A program made the position numbers and the translations under genes. The notes under the pieces were generated by a model. The model had not been told where the DNA came from, did no database searches, and was given only the letters and a program-made list of their open reading frames with translations. DNA of 64,000 nt, from the NCBI RefSeq assembly GCF_024495425.1, contig NZ_JANHJR010000003.1, positions 558,001 through 622,000 on the forward strand, read 5' to 3'. Positions 18,846-27,074 of this stretch are shown piece by piece (the first letter of the stretch is position 1; every line of letters starts with the position of its first letter). The stretch is from Haloarchaeobius litoreus. Lineage in GTDB: Archaea; Halobacteriota; Halobacteria; Halobacteriales; Natrialbaceae.

Positions 18846-19514
18846 ATGACAGACGAACGCGCCGACGGTGGGTACGACACCGCAGAGTCCACCGACAGGA
18901 GCCGACTCCGCGTCTTCGCGGAGGACTACGGCCTGCTCGTCGTCGCTGGCGCGTTCTTCCTCGCGGGCATCGCGGGTATCGCGCTGTTCGTCTGGGGCGA
19001 CGAGGCGCTGGCGCGGTCGCTCATCGACCGCTACGGGCTGGCCGCGCTGTTCGCCATCTTCGTGCTGGAGGGAGCGATGCTGCTGTACTTCGCGCCGAGC
19101 GAGGCGCTGGTGCCGGTGAGCATCGGCGTGCTCGCGGGCGGCGGCGAGAACGTGGCGATGGTGGCGCTCATCCTCGCCATCGCCGTGGCGGGCGCGACCA
19201 CCGGCCAGACGCTGCTGTTCCTGCTCGCCCAGCGCGGGGGGCGGGAGTGGCTGCTGGAGAAACCCTGGTTCCGCGTGAGCGAGGACCGTCTGGACCGCTT
19301 CGACGGCTGGTTCCACCGCTACGGCCGGCCGGCGGTTCCGGTGAGCAACGCGCTGCTGTTCACCCGGGGGATGCTGACGGTGCCCGCCGGCGTGAGCGAG
19401 ATGAACGTCCGCGAGTTCGCCGCGCTGTCGGCGCTCGGGACGCTGGTGTTCGAGTCGTGGCTCGCTGCGGCCGCGCTGCTGGCTGTGGAGCTGAACCTGT
19501 TCGGGCTGTTCTGA
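18846..19514 (+). CDS. DedA/SNARE-associated family membrane protein
   Basis: 222 residues. After an acidic 24-residue cytoplasmic start come helices DYGLLVVAGAFFLAGIAGIA and YGLAALFAIFVLEGAMLLYF, then APSEALVPVSIGVLAGG, the DedA motif (Glu and Pro in the loop). The later RFDGWFHRYGRPAVPVSNAL matches the F-x-R-(H/Y)-G-x-x-x-(V/L)-x-x-x-R-F/A DedA region. DedA proteins are undecaprenyl- or polyprenyl-phosphate transporters or act in membrane homeostasis. It is a distant relative of the TVP38-type gene at 5342, so the window holds two VTT-domain proteins. Confidence 0.82.
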   Translation: MTDERADGGYDTAESTDRSRLRVFAEDYGLLVVAGAFFLAGIAGIALFVWGDEALARSLIDRYGLAALFAIFVLEGAMLLYFAPSEALVPVSIGVLAGGGENVAMVALILAIAVAGATTGQTLLFLLAQRGGREWLLEKPWFRVSEDRLDRFDGWFHRYGRPAVPVSNALLFTRGMLTVPAGVSEMNVREFAALSALGTLVFESWLAAAALLAVELNLFGLF

Positions 19515-19585
19515 GCCCGTGGAACCGTGTGATTGTGTCGCAGACACCCAGAACTGCTTAGTCCCGTACACGAGAGCCACGAGAT

Positions 19586-20161
19586 ATGCCCGGTCCCATC
19601 TTCGAAGCCGGCGAACGAATCACCCTCCGAACCGCCGAGGACGAGGACGCCGAGTTCCTCGCCACCCACTCGAACGACCCACGCATCCGCGACCCGATGA
19701 CGCTCGTCGGTCCCACGAACCTCGACGAGCAGCGCGAACACATCGGCGACGACGGCGACGGCGCGCAGTTCCTCGTCTGCGTCGAGGGCGACGACGCCGG
19801 CTACGACGAGCGGTTCGTCACCGATGACGGCGTCGAGCCCATCGGCTTCGTCATGTTCTTCCACGTGAACGAGCGCGCCGGCAACGGCGAGGTCGCGTAC
19901 TGGCTCTCCCCGGCGGTCCACGGCGAGGGCTACTCGACGGAGGCCGTCTCGCTCGTCCTCGACTACGCGTTCGAGAGCCGCCGCCTCCATCGCATGGAGG
20001 CCCGGGCGCTCTCGACGAACGAGGCCTCGCGGGGACTGCTCGAGTCGCTCGGCTTCCGCGAGGAGGGCGTCTCCCGCGACGCGAAGTTCGTCCGCGGCGA
20101 GCACGTCGACGTCCACGACTACGGCCTGCTCGAAGAGGAGTGGCTCGACGGCGACGACTGA
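19586..20161 (+). CDS. GNAT family N-acetyltransferase (first of three tandem copies)
   Basis: 191 residues with the RimJ/RimL-type pattern: GERITLRTAEDEDAEFLATH at the N-terminus, GEVAYWLSPAVHGEGYSTEA (motif A, acetyl-CoA loop), and NEASRGLLESLGFREEGVSRD (motif B). These enzymes acetylate N-termini, antibiotics or small amines; the target here is unknown. It differs from its two downstream relatives in having about ten extra residues after VCVEG. TATA and start spacing could not be fixed; the ATG follows CACGAGAT. Confidence 0.87.
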   Translation: MPGPIFEAGERITLRTAEDEDAEFLATHSNDPRIRDPMTLVGPTNLDEQREHIGDDGDGAQFLVCVEGDDAGYDERFVTDDGVEPIGFVMFFHVNERAGNGEVAYWLSPAVHGEGYSTEAVSLVLDYAFESRRLHRMEARALSTNEASRGLLESLGFREEGVSRDAKFVRGEHVDVHDYGLLEEEWLDGDD

Positions 20162-20240
20162 ACCCGGCAGCGAGGCCCGGACCGTCACACCGCCCCACAC
20201 CCCCGCAACCACTTTTTACCCGCCGACGCCACGTCTCTCC

Positions 20241-20786
20241 ATGCCAGGTGCTGCCTTCCTCGCGAACGACCGCGTCACCCTCCGAACCGTCGAGCGCGAC
20301 GACTGTGCGTTCCTCACCGAGCACAAGAACGACGAGCGAATCCGCCGCCCGCTCGCCTGGCCGTACCCGGCCAACGAGACGCAGATGGAGGAGTTCTTCG
20401 AGAACGTCCTCTCGGACGACGACGGCGTCAGCCTCCTCATCTGCATCGACGACGACGACCCGGTCGGCCTGGTCTCCGTCTCCGTCGAGGACGAGCGCAC
20501 CCGCTGGGGCGACCTCGGCGTCTGGGTCGTTCCCGAGCAGTGGGGCGAGGGCTACGCGACCGCCGCCGCCGAACTCGTCGTCGACTACGCCTTCGCGGAG
20601 CGCAATCTGCACCGCCTCCTGGCCCGCGTGCTGGCGACGAACGAGGCTTCCAGACGGATCTGGGAGAAACTCGGCTTCACCCACGAGGGCACCCTCCGCG
20701 AGGAGGAGTTCGACGACGGCGAGTACGTCGACATGCACTACTACGGCCTGCTGGAGGACGAGTGGCTCGACGGCGACGGCGTCTGA
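20241..20786 (+). CDS. GNAT family N-acetyltransferase (second tandem copy)
   Basis: 181 residues, clearly related to the next gene along its whole length: both start PGAAFL and share VTLRTVE, then LLIC(I/V)DD, and end YYGLLEDEW. The CoA loop is VVPEQWGEGYATAAAEL and motif B is NEASRRIWEKLGFTHEGTLR. CTTTTTACC about 30 bases before the ATG is a plausible promoter element. Function as for the first copy: an acyl transferase of unknown substrate. Confidence 0.87.
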   Translation: MPGAAFLANDRVTLRTVERDDCAFLTEHKNDERIRRPLAWPYPANETQMEEFFENVLSDDDGVSLLICIDDDDPVGLVSVSVEDERTRWGDLGVWVVPEQWGEGYATAAAELVVDYAFAERNLHRLLARVLATNEASRRIWEKLGFTHEGTLREEEFDDGEYVDMHYYGLLEDEWLDGDGV

Positions 20787-20841
20787 GAACCCCTCACACA
20801 CCGCCGAAACGGCTTTTTCGTGGGGCACACGACGTTGGCCC

Positions 20842-21384
20842 ATGCCAGGAGCCGCCTTCCTCTCCGGCGAGCGCGTCACCCTCCGGACGGTCGAGGAGGA
20901 GGACCTCGACCTCCTCAACCGGAACGTCAACGACCCGCGCGTCCGCCGGCCGCTGACCAGTGCAGACCCCGCCAACAGCGAGCAGACCCGCGAGTTCTTC
21001 GAGGAGGTCGTCTCCGGCGACGACTCGGTGAACCTCCTCATCTGCGTCGACGACGGGGACGAACCCGAACCGGTCGGCGACATCGTCCTGTTCAAGATCC
21101 AGGACCGCAGGCGCTGGGCCGAGATCGCGATCAGCATCGCGCCCGAGCACTGGGGCAACGGCTACGCCACCGAGGCGAGCGAGCTGCTCGTCGACTACGC
21201 GTTCTCCGAGCGCAACCTCCACCGCCTCCAGACCCGCGTCATCGAACCCAACGACGCCTCCGCGCGCATCTGGGAGAAGCTCGGCTTCACCCTCGAGGGC
21301 ACCCTCCGCGAGAACCAGTACTACGAGGGCGAGTACGTCGGCACCCGGTACTACGGGCTGCTCGAAGACGAGTGGAGGCAGTAG
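20842..21384 (+). CDS. GNAT family N-acetyltransferase (third tandem copy)
   Basis: 180 residues. It opens GAAFLSGERVTLRTVEEED, has the CoA loop IAPEHWGNGYATEASELLVD, and motif B NDASARIWEKLGFTLEGTLR. It is most similar to the second copy, and the same GGCTTTTTC element precedes it. The three genes point the same way with 79- and 55-base gaps, each with its own promoter-like stretch, which is what repeated tandem duplication would leave. Confidence 0.87.
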   Translation: MPGAAFLSGERVTLRTVEEEDLDLLNRNVNDPRVRRPLTSADPANSEQTREFFEEVVSGDDSVNLLICVDDGDEPEPVGDIVLFKIQDRRRWAEIAISIAPEHWGNGYATEASELLVDYAFSERNLHRLQTRVIEPNDASARIWEKLGFTLEGTLRENQYYEGEYVGTRYYGLLEDEWRQ

Positions 21385-21419
21385 AAAGCGGTATCAGTTA
21401 GCACATTCTACTCGGTAGT

Positions 21420-21695
21420 ATGGCGACATCCGTGAAGGTCGATGACCGGACGAAGGACCTGCTGGAACGTCTCCAGGCGGAGATTCGACTGGAGACCGGC
21501 GAACGGGTGACACAACAGGAGTTGTTGCGCCGCATCACCGAACACGGGTTCGAGTCCCGCGACGAACTCGTCGCCTCCTTCCGCGACGAGTGGGACGGAC
21601 TCACCGAAGCGGAGACCGAACAGTGGCTCTCGGGGACGATCTCCTCGGGGACGGAGACGGACGAGGACGACATCGACGAAATCCTGTACGGATGA
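21420..21695 (+). CDS. Antitoxin-like protein of a VapBC-type pair
   Basis: 91 residues, acidic. The start SVKVDDRTKDLLERLQAEI resembles the N-terminal strand and helix of ribbon-helix-helix or related VapB-type antitoxins, and the C-terminal WDGLTEAETEQWLSG plus acidic tail fits a toxin-binding region. The gene stop overlaps the start of the PIN-domain gene by 4 bases, the usual antitoxin-first order. The family of the antitoxin cannot be named with certainty. Confidence 0.72.
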   Translation: MATSVKVDDRTKDLLERLQAEIRLETGERVTQQELLRRITEHGFESRDELVASFRDEWDGLTEAETEQWLSGTISSGTETDEDDIDEILYG

Positions 21696-22123
21696 GCGTC
21701 TTCGTCGACACCGGCGTCTTCTACGCCCAGCACGACAGCGACGCAACCCGCCACGAACCCGCTGTCGACGCCATGCGCCGGCTCGCGTCCGGGGAGTTCG
21801 GCCGCGTCTACACCAGCGACTACGTGTACGACGAGGCCGTCACACTCACGAGACAACGGTTCGGGGACCACGCGGCAGCTCGAACGCTGGGCGAGCGTAT
21901 CCGTGGCACCGGTGAGTTCCCGAAACTGGCCGAGCTATTGCACGTTACCGAAGCGGAGTTCGAGGCCACGGTAGAGCTGTTCGACCGGTACGACGACCAG
22001 TCGTTGAGTTTCACGGACGCGAACACCGTTGCGTTGGCGGAGAGTCGAGATATCGACCACGTGCTCTCGTTCGACGACGACTTCGACGGGCTCGTCGAGC
22101 GACTACAGCCGAGCGTGCTGTAG
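21692..22123 (+). CDS. PIN-domain ribonuclease, VapC-like toxin
   Basis: 143 residues. PIN-domain acids are in order: SVFVDTGVFYAQHD (first Asp), YTSDYVYDEAVTLTR (Glu at the second site), and SLSFTDANTVALAESRDIDH with the third and fourth acids (SFTDA), then VLSFDDDFDGL. VapC proteins cleave RNA, often initiator tRNA or rRNA loops. It is translationally coupled to the preceding antitoxin-like gene (ATGA overlap), so both would be made from one transcript and probably autoregulated. Confidence 0.86.
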   Translation: MSVFVDTGVFYAQHDSDATRHEPAVDAMRRLASGEFGRVYTSDYVYDEAVTLTRQRFGDHAAARTLGERIRGTGEFPKLAELLHVTEAEFEATVELFDRYDDQSLSFTDANTVALAESRDIDHVLSFDDDFDGLVERLQPSVL

Positions 22124-22198
22124 TTCCGAGGATCCGACACCCGACGTAGCACGGCTCACGCAACGGTTAATACGTATATCAGCGTACTTAGAAGTATA

Positions 22199-22519
22199 AT
22201 GTTCGAGAAGATTACCCTCGTAGAGCTGCGTGTCGAAGACGCCACCCCCGGCGGCGAGATGCCCGCCGGAGACGACGACGAGATGCCCGGCGAGTCGCTG
22301 GCGACGGAGTCCGAGTCCGACGCGGGCTCCCGACGCTCGCTGGCCGGCCGTGTCCGACGCGTCGCCCTCCTCGGCGCGGTCGTCGGTGCCGTCGTCGCCG
22401 TCGGCGCGGTGGCCCGTCGCGTGCGTGGCCGCCGCACCGACGACGTCCAGGAGCACGACGACGTCCAGGAGCACGAGGTCGACCTCGAGGGCGAGGACGA
22501 CGTCGAGCTGACCGCCTGA
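22199..22519 (+). CDS. Small single-pass membrane protein, unknown function
   Basis: 106 residues. The N-terminal FEKITLVELRVEDATPGGE is a short beta-like stretch; an acidic linker follows; RVRRVALLGAVVGAVVAVGAVARRV (residues ~50-75) is one helix flanked by Arg; and the C-terminus DDVQEHDDVQEHEVDLEGED carries an exact DDVQEHD-type repeat. I recall similar short haloarchaeal proteins starting MF(E/D)KITLVELH, but no function. ACGTATATC at about 22172-22180 is a TATA candidate 24 bases before the ATG. The reading frame is the only acidic one across the stretch. Confidence 0.65.
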   Translation: MFEKITLVELRVEDATPGGEMPAGDDDEMPGESLATESESDAGSRRSLAGRVRRVALLGAVVGAVVAVGAVARRVRGRRTDDVQEHDDVQEHEVDLEGEDDVELTA

Positions 22520-22626
22520 GTCCGGACCGACCAGCCCGCTGCAGTTCTCCGCTGCTGTCCCGGCCCTGTGAGCCCGTGCCGAGGCCCAGCTAGTTTGATA
22601 CGACTCCGGCCGCTCTCTCGACCCGA

Positions 22627-23646
22627 ATGCACGGTGTCACTCCACCAGCCGTCGAGCCGGGTGACGAGGTCGCGGTGCTGGCCCCGTCGAGACAGCTACC
22701 CCGGTCGGTCGTCGACCGCGGCGTCGACCGGCTCCGCACGACGTTCGGCGTCTCACCACGTCTGTACCCGAGCGCCCACGCCGACGGGCAGCTGTCCCCG
22801 GCCGGGCGCGCCGAAGAGGTCCACGAGGCGTTCGAGTCCGACGCGAGCGCCGTCTTCGCCGTGACCGGCGGCGAGGACGAACTGCGGCTGCTGCGGCACC
22901 TCGACCTCGACCGACTCCGCGAGCACCCGACCCGGTTCTTCGGCATCAGCGACAACACCATCCTCCACCTCGCGCTCTCGGCCGCGGGCGTCGTCTCCTA
23001 CTACGGCTGCCAGTTCGTCCCCGGGCTCGCGCTGGACCCGGAACTGCCCGACTACACCGAGCGGTACCTCCGTCGCGCGCTGTTCGACGAGACGGTCGGC
23101 GAGGTCGCGCCCGCCGACGAGTGGACGGACGACTACTACGACTTCGACACCGGCGCACCTCGCGAGTGGGAGCCGAACCCAGGCTGGACGTGGGACTTCC
23201 CGACCGAGAAGACCGTTTCCGGCCCGCTCTGGGGCGGCTGCGTGGTCGTCCTGGAGCACTTCCTCGCCGTCGACCGGTTCGTCCCCGAGCCCGACGCACC
23301 GTTCGTCCTCGCGCTGGAGACCTCCGAGCTCATGCCCGACCCCTACACCGTGCAGTCCGTGCTCCGCTGTCTCGGCGAGCGCGGGTTCCTGGAGCAAACT
23401 GCGGCCGTGGTTGTCGGGCGTCCGAAGACCAGACACAGGGAGCCCCGGAGCGACGACGAACGCGAGGCGTACCGACGAGCACAGCGCGAGGCCATCACGG
23501 AGACCTGTCGCACGTACCAGCCCGACGTTCCCATCTGCTTCGACCTCGACTTCGGCCACACCGACCCGCAGCTCCCGATTCCCATCGGCGGGCACGTCGA
23601 ACTGGACCCCGAAGCGGAGTCGGTCGTGTTCGGCGCGGGGCGCTGA
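22627..23646 (+). CDS. S66 family peptidase (LD-carboxypeptidase / MccF-like)
   Basis: 339 residues. N-terminal GDEVAVLAPSRQLPRSVVDR, then AVFAVTGGEDELRLLRHLDL and FFGISDNTILHLALSAAG, where the nucleophile Ser of S66 enzymes sits (usually G-Y-S-D). The Glu and His of the Ser-Glu-His triad are at FVLALETSELMPDPYTVQS and DLDFGHTDPQLPIPIGG. Archaea lack murein, so an MccF-like role (detoxifying aminoacyl-nucleotide peptides) is more likely than cell-wall recycling. A shortened copy of its 3' end occurs at 25,461-25,529. Confidence 0.88.
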   Translation: MHGVTPPAVEPGDEVAVLAPSRQLPRSVVDRGVDRLRTTFGVSPRLYPSAHADGQLSPAGRAEEVHEAFESDASAVFAVTGGEDELRLLRHLDLDRLREHPTRFFGISDNTILHLALSAAGVVSYYGCQFVPGLALDPELPDYTERYLRRALFDETVGEVAPADEWTDDYYDFDTGAPREWEPNPGWTWDFPTEKTVSGPLWGGCVVVLEHFLAVDRFVPEPDAPFVLALETSELMPDPYTVQSVLRCLGERGFLEQTAAVVVGRPKTRHREPRSDDEREAYRRAQREAITETCRTYQPDVPICFDLDFGHTDPQLPIPIGGHVELDPEAESVVFGAGR

Positions 23647-23686
23647 CCGGCTGCCACCGCGGGGGTGACCGGTCGACGACGGAGCG

Positions 23687-24124
23687 CTACCGCGCCTCGC
23701 CGGCCTGGAGCTCGTCGAACAGCGCCACGACGCGGTCCCGGACCTCGTCGCGGACCCGTGCGACCTCGGCCGCCGACCGCCCATCCGGGTCGTCCAGCCC
23801 CCAGTCACGGTTCTCGCCGGACCAGCTCGCCGGACACACGTCCGACGCGGAACAGCCCATGGTGATCACGTAGTCACTCCCCTGGATCTCCTCGAACGTC
23901 ACCTCGCGAGGTGTCCGGTCGCCGATGTCGACCCCGACGTCGGCCATCGCCTCGACGACCGCCGGGTGCACGTGCGAACCGGGTCGTGTGCCGCCCATCA
24001 CGAGTTCGAACTCATCTCCCGCGTTCCGGTCCTCGAGTTCGCGCTCCGCGAACGCGTAGGCCATCTGGGACCGGCCGGCGTTCTGCACACACACGAACGC
24101 GACCGTCACTGCTGGCTCTGCCAT
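23687..24124 (-). CDS. Low-molecular-weight phosphatase / arsenate reductase family
   Basis: 145 residues. VAFVCVQNAGRSQMAYAFAE is the C-x5-R-S catalytic P-loop of low-molecular-weight tyrosine phosphatases and thioredoxin-coupled ArsC. The general acid is in the DWGLDDPDG region (D-P), and YVITMGCSASDVCPASW supplies the extra Cys pair expected of ArsC-type enzymes (C...C). Arsenate reductase is therefore plausible, phosphatase the alternative. No arsenic genes are adjacent; it is followed, on the same strand, by the alcohol dehydrogenase gene 108 bases upstream. Confidence 0.85.
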   Translation of the reverse strand: MAEPAVTVAFVCVQNAGRSQMAYAFAERELEDRNAGDEFELVMGGTRPGSHVHPAVVEAMADVGVDIGDRTPREVTFEEIQGSDYVITMGCSASDVCPASWSGENRDWGLDDPDGRSAAEVARVRDEVRDRVVALFDELQAGEAR

Positions 24125-24232
24125 GCAGACTGGACTGTCGGTCGCGGACTTGACCGTTCGTATGTGGTCTCCGGGTGGCTACGTTCGTCTCAGTAGCCGG
24201 GCGGGCCGGCGGTCGCGCCGGCGACCGTCAAC

Positions 24233-25285
24233 TCAGTCGAACCTGATGACCGGCTTGATGATCCCCTCCTCCTTGCTCTCCATGAGGTGGAACCCCTCGT
24301 CGATCTCGTCGAACGCGAACTCGTGGGTGGTCATCCGGGTCGGGTCGACCTTCTCCTGCTCGAGCAGCCGCAGCAGCCGCTGGAGACGGAGCCGGCCGCC
24401 CGGACAGAGCGAGGTGACGATGTCCTTCTCGGCCATCCCGACCCCCCACGCCTCACGGGGGATGTCGACGGTCTCCCCCTCGCCGTGGTAGCCGACGTTC
24501 GAGATGACGCCACCGGCCTTGGTCACCTCGATGCAGTCCTGGAACGTCGCGTTCGAGCCCAGCGCCTCGATGGCCGCGTCGACGCCCTCGCCGTCCGTGA
24601 GCTCCATGATGGCCTCGACCGTGTCCACCTCGCTGAAGTCGACGATCTCGTCCGCGCCGTAGGACTCCGCGAGCTCCTGGCGCTTCGGCACGCTCTCGAC
24701 GGCGATGACCCGTCCCGCACCCTGGAGCGCCGCCCCTTTCGTCGCCATCAGCCCGACCGGCCCCTGCGCGAACACCGCGACGGTTCCCCCCACCGGGATG
24801 TCCGCCCGCTCGGCCGCGTTGAAGCCGGTGCTCATCATGTCCGTGACGTACGCCGCCGCCTCGTCGGTGACGCCGTCCGGCACGTGGGCCATGTTCGCGT
24901 CGGCCTCGTTGACGTGGAAGTAGTCGGCGAACACGCCGTCTTTCACGTTCGCGAACTTCCAGCCGCCGAGCGCCTCCCCCGACTGTGACGGGTGGCCGTC
25001 CTGGGCGGCCGGCGAGCCCCAGTCCGGCGTGATCGCACCGACCGCGACCCGGTCACCCTGCTCGAAGTGGTCGACCTCCGAGCCGACCTCCTCGACGATG
25101 CCCACGGCCTCGTGCCCCAGCGTGATGTCCTCCCGCTCCCCGATCGCGCCGTGGACCGTGTGCACGTCCGAGGTGCAGACCAGCCCGAGCGTCGGCCGCA
25201 CGATGGCGTCGTTCGGGCCGGCCTCCGGTCGGTCCTTCTCCACGAGCCCCGTCTCTCCGATCGACCGCATCACGTACGCTTGCAT
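24233..25285 (-). CDS. Zinc-dependent secondary alcohol dehydrogenase (TbADH-like)
   Basis: 350 residues. It follows the Thermoanaerobacter secondary alcohol dehydrogenase closely: CTSDVHTVHGAIGERE (catalytic-zinc Cys), LGHEAVGIVEEVGSEVDHFE (His), AITPDWGSPA, WKFANVKDGVFADYFHVNEA, VTDMMSTGFNAAE (third zinc ligand, Asp) and GPVGLMATKGAALQGAGRVI. The structural-zinc Cys loop is absent, as in that subfamily. The residue after AVIAV is Glu (ESVPKRQE) where NADP enzymes have Gly-Ser-Arg, so NAD preference is inferred. It oxidises secondary or primary alcohols reversibly in the cytoplasm. It has its own start region at 25,286 on. Confidence 0.9.
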   Translation of the reverse strand: MQAYVMRSIGETGLVEKDRPEAGPNDAIVRPTLGLVCTSDVHTVHGAIGEREDITLGHEAVGIVEEVGSEVDHFEQGDRVAVGAITPDWGSPAAQDGHPSQSGEALGGWKFANVKDGVFADYFHVNEADANMAHVPDGVTDEAAAYVTDMMSTGFNAAERADIPVGGTVAVFAQGPVGLMATKGAALQGAGRVIAVESVPKRQELAESYGADEIVDFSEVDTVEAIMELTDGEGVDAAIEALGSNATFQDCIEVTKAGGVISNVGYHGEGETVDIPREAWGVGMAEKDIVTSLCPGGRLRLQRLLRLLEQEKVDPTRMTTHEFAFDEIDEGFHLMESKEEGIIKPVIRFD

Positions 25286-25460
25286 GAGTCACGTAACACA
25301 GCGGCGCGACCCAGTTAGTAACACGGCCGTTTCGGCGACGTAACCGGACCACAACCGCTCCACACGAGCCCCGCGTCGCGAACAGGGTTCAGCACGGCTT
25401 CGAACGCCAGTTCCGGGCGGGTACTCCGGGCTTACGATGGCAAGGCACGCTTACCAACCA

Positions 25461-25529
25461 GCAATCGGCGCTGCGGAGGCCGAACTGGACCGGGCGATCA
25501 GGTCGGCCGTGTTCGGCGCGGTGGGCTGA
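25461..25529 (+). pseudogene. Remnant copy of the S66 peptidase 3' end
   Basis: GCCGAACTGGACC at about 25,479-25,491 and TCGGCCGTGTTCGGCGCGG at 25,503-25,521, followed by a TGA, copy the end of the peptidase gene at 22627 (VELDPEAESVVFGAGR against AELDRAIRSAVFGAVG). Length and order match with a few substitutions. No other part of that gene is seen nearby. It lies in the 378-base gap between the dehydrogenase and the CorC gene and looks like a degenerate duplicate. Confidence 0.6.
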
Positions 25530-25586
25530 CGGACCGCCGTCGCACCGACGGCTCCACGACCCGCCTCGGTGTGGCCGTCAGTGCCG

Positions 25587-25661
25587 CCGTTTTAATACCG
25601 CCACCTCCGATGTCCAGCCATGGAAACTCGACGCTCGAACGGACACCCCTCCGTGGAGGAG
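25587..25661 (+). promoter_or_regulatory. TATA-like element and Shine-Dalgarno before the CorC-like gene
   Basis: GTTTTAATACC at about 25,589-25,599 could be the TATA box. GGAGGA at 25,656-25,661 lies 2 bases before the ATG at 25,664; this is close but is the only strong Shine-Dalgarno-like word here and decides for that start over the in-frame GTG at 25,571 and ATG at 25,610. Confidence 0.5.
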
Positions 25662-25663
25662 CG

Positions 25664-27001
25664 ATGGTAGACCTCGTCTTCTCCGCGGCACGGGTGCTCG
25701 CCGCGCTGTTCCTCGTCGTCCTGAACGGCTTCTTCGTCGCCTCGGAGTTCGCCTTCGTCCGGGTACGCTCGACCTCGGTCGAACAGCTCGCAGAGGAGGG
25801 GCTCGCCGGATCGGCAGCCCTCGAAGGCGTGATGGAGAACCTCGACGACTACCTCGCGGCGACCCAGCTCGGCATCACGCTCGCCTCGCTGGGACTGGGG
25901 TGGATCGGTGAGCCCGCCGTCGCCGCGCTCATCGAACCCGTCCTCGGGCCGTTGCTCCCGGGGGACCTCGTCCACCTCGTCGCGTTCGCGATCGGGTTCA
26001 GCATCATCACGTTCCTCCACGTCGTCTTCGGCGAGCTCGCCCCGAAGACCATCGCCATCGCCGACGCCGAGCGCGTCTCGCTGCTGCTCGCGCCGCCGAT
26101 GGCCGTCTCGTACTACCTGTTCAAACCCGGCATCGTCGTGTTCAACGGTGCTGCCAACGCCTTCACGCGACTGCTGGGCGTCCCGCCCGCGTCGGAGACC
26201 GACGAGACGCTCGAGGAGCGCGAGATCCGCCGTGTGCTGATGCGCTCGGGCGAGGAGGGCCACGTCGAGATGGCCGAGGTCGACATGATCGAGCGCGTCT
26301 TCGACCTCGACGACACCACGGTCCGCGAGGTGATGGTCCCGCGACCCGACGTGGTGAGCATCCCCGCCGACCTGTCGCTGTCCGAGCTCCGCGCGACGGT
26401 CCTCGACGCCGAACACACCCGGTACCCCGTCCTCGACGCCGACGACCCGGACCAGGTGGTCGGCTACGTCGACGTGAAGGACGTGCTCCGCGCCACCGAG
26501 TCCGACGTCGAGGCCGCGACCGCCGGCGACCTCGCCCGCGACGTCATTGTCGTCCCCGAGACGACGACGGTCAACGACCTCCTCCTGCAGTTCCGCGAGG
26601 AGCACCGCCAGATGGCAGCCGTCATCGACGAGTGGGGCGTCCTCGAGGGCATCGCCACCGTCGAGGACGTCGTCGAGGCCATCGTCGGCGACCTGCGCGA
26701 CGAGTTCGACGCCGAGATCCGCGAGCACTCCATCCGCCGGCAGGACGACGGCAGCTACGACGCCGACGGCTCCGTCACGCTCTCGGACGTCAACGAGGAG
26801 CTCGACACCGAGTTCGAGAGCGACGGCTTCGAGACCCTCGGCGGCTTCGTGCTGGAACGCCTCGACCGCCTCCCGGAGGTCGGCGACACCGTCGAGGCCG
26901 GCGACTACGTCATCGAGGTGACGGGCGTCGACGGCGCACGCATCTCGACGGTCCGTATCAGGGGCGGCGGCGAAAACGCCGAGGAGACTGCGGCGGAGTA
27001 G
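25664..27001 (+). CDS. CNNM/CorC-HlyC family transporter (hemolysin-like)
   Basis: 445 residues. Residues 1-190 are a DUF21 membrane domain: ARVLAALFLVVLNGFFVASE, AATQLGITLASLGLGWIGEP, VVFGELAPKTIAI. Two CBS motifs follow (REVMVPRPDVVSI... and ARDVIVVPETTTVNDLL), with MAAVIDEWGVLEGIATVEDV the second CBS core, and a C-terminal CorC_HlyC domain (FETLGGFVLERLDRLPEVGD) ends the protein. The family exports Mg2+ or Co2+ or acts in divalent-cation homeostasis. The rhodanese gene follows in the same direction after 73 bases. Confidence 0.92.
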   Translation: MVDLVFSAARVLAALFLVVLNGFFVASEFAFVRVRSTSVEQLAEEGLAGSAALEGVMENLDDYLAATQLGITLASLGLGWIGEPAVAALIEPVLGPLLPGDLVHLVAFAIGFSIITFLHVVFGELAPKTIAIADAERVSLLLAPPMAVSYYLFKPGIVVFNGAANAFTRLLGVPPASETDETLEEREIRRVLMRSGEEGHVEMAEVDMIERVFDLDDTTVREVMVPRPDVVSIPADLSLSELRATVLDAEHTRYPVLDADDPDQVVGYVDVKDVLRATESDVEAATAGDLARDVIVVPETTTVNDLLLQFREEHRQMAAVIDEWGVLEGIATVEDVVEAIVGDLRDEFDAEIREHSIRRQDDGSYDADGSVTLSDVNEELDTEFESDGFETLGGFVLERLDRLPEVGDTVEAGDYVIEVTGVDGARISTVRIRGGGENAEETAAE

Positions 27002-27074
27002 TCCGCGACCGACTGGACGTCTCTGGACGCCCGCAAGCGGCACAACTTTCCGTCGAACGGACGATACCGAACCA

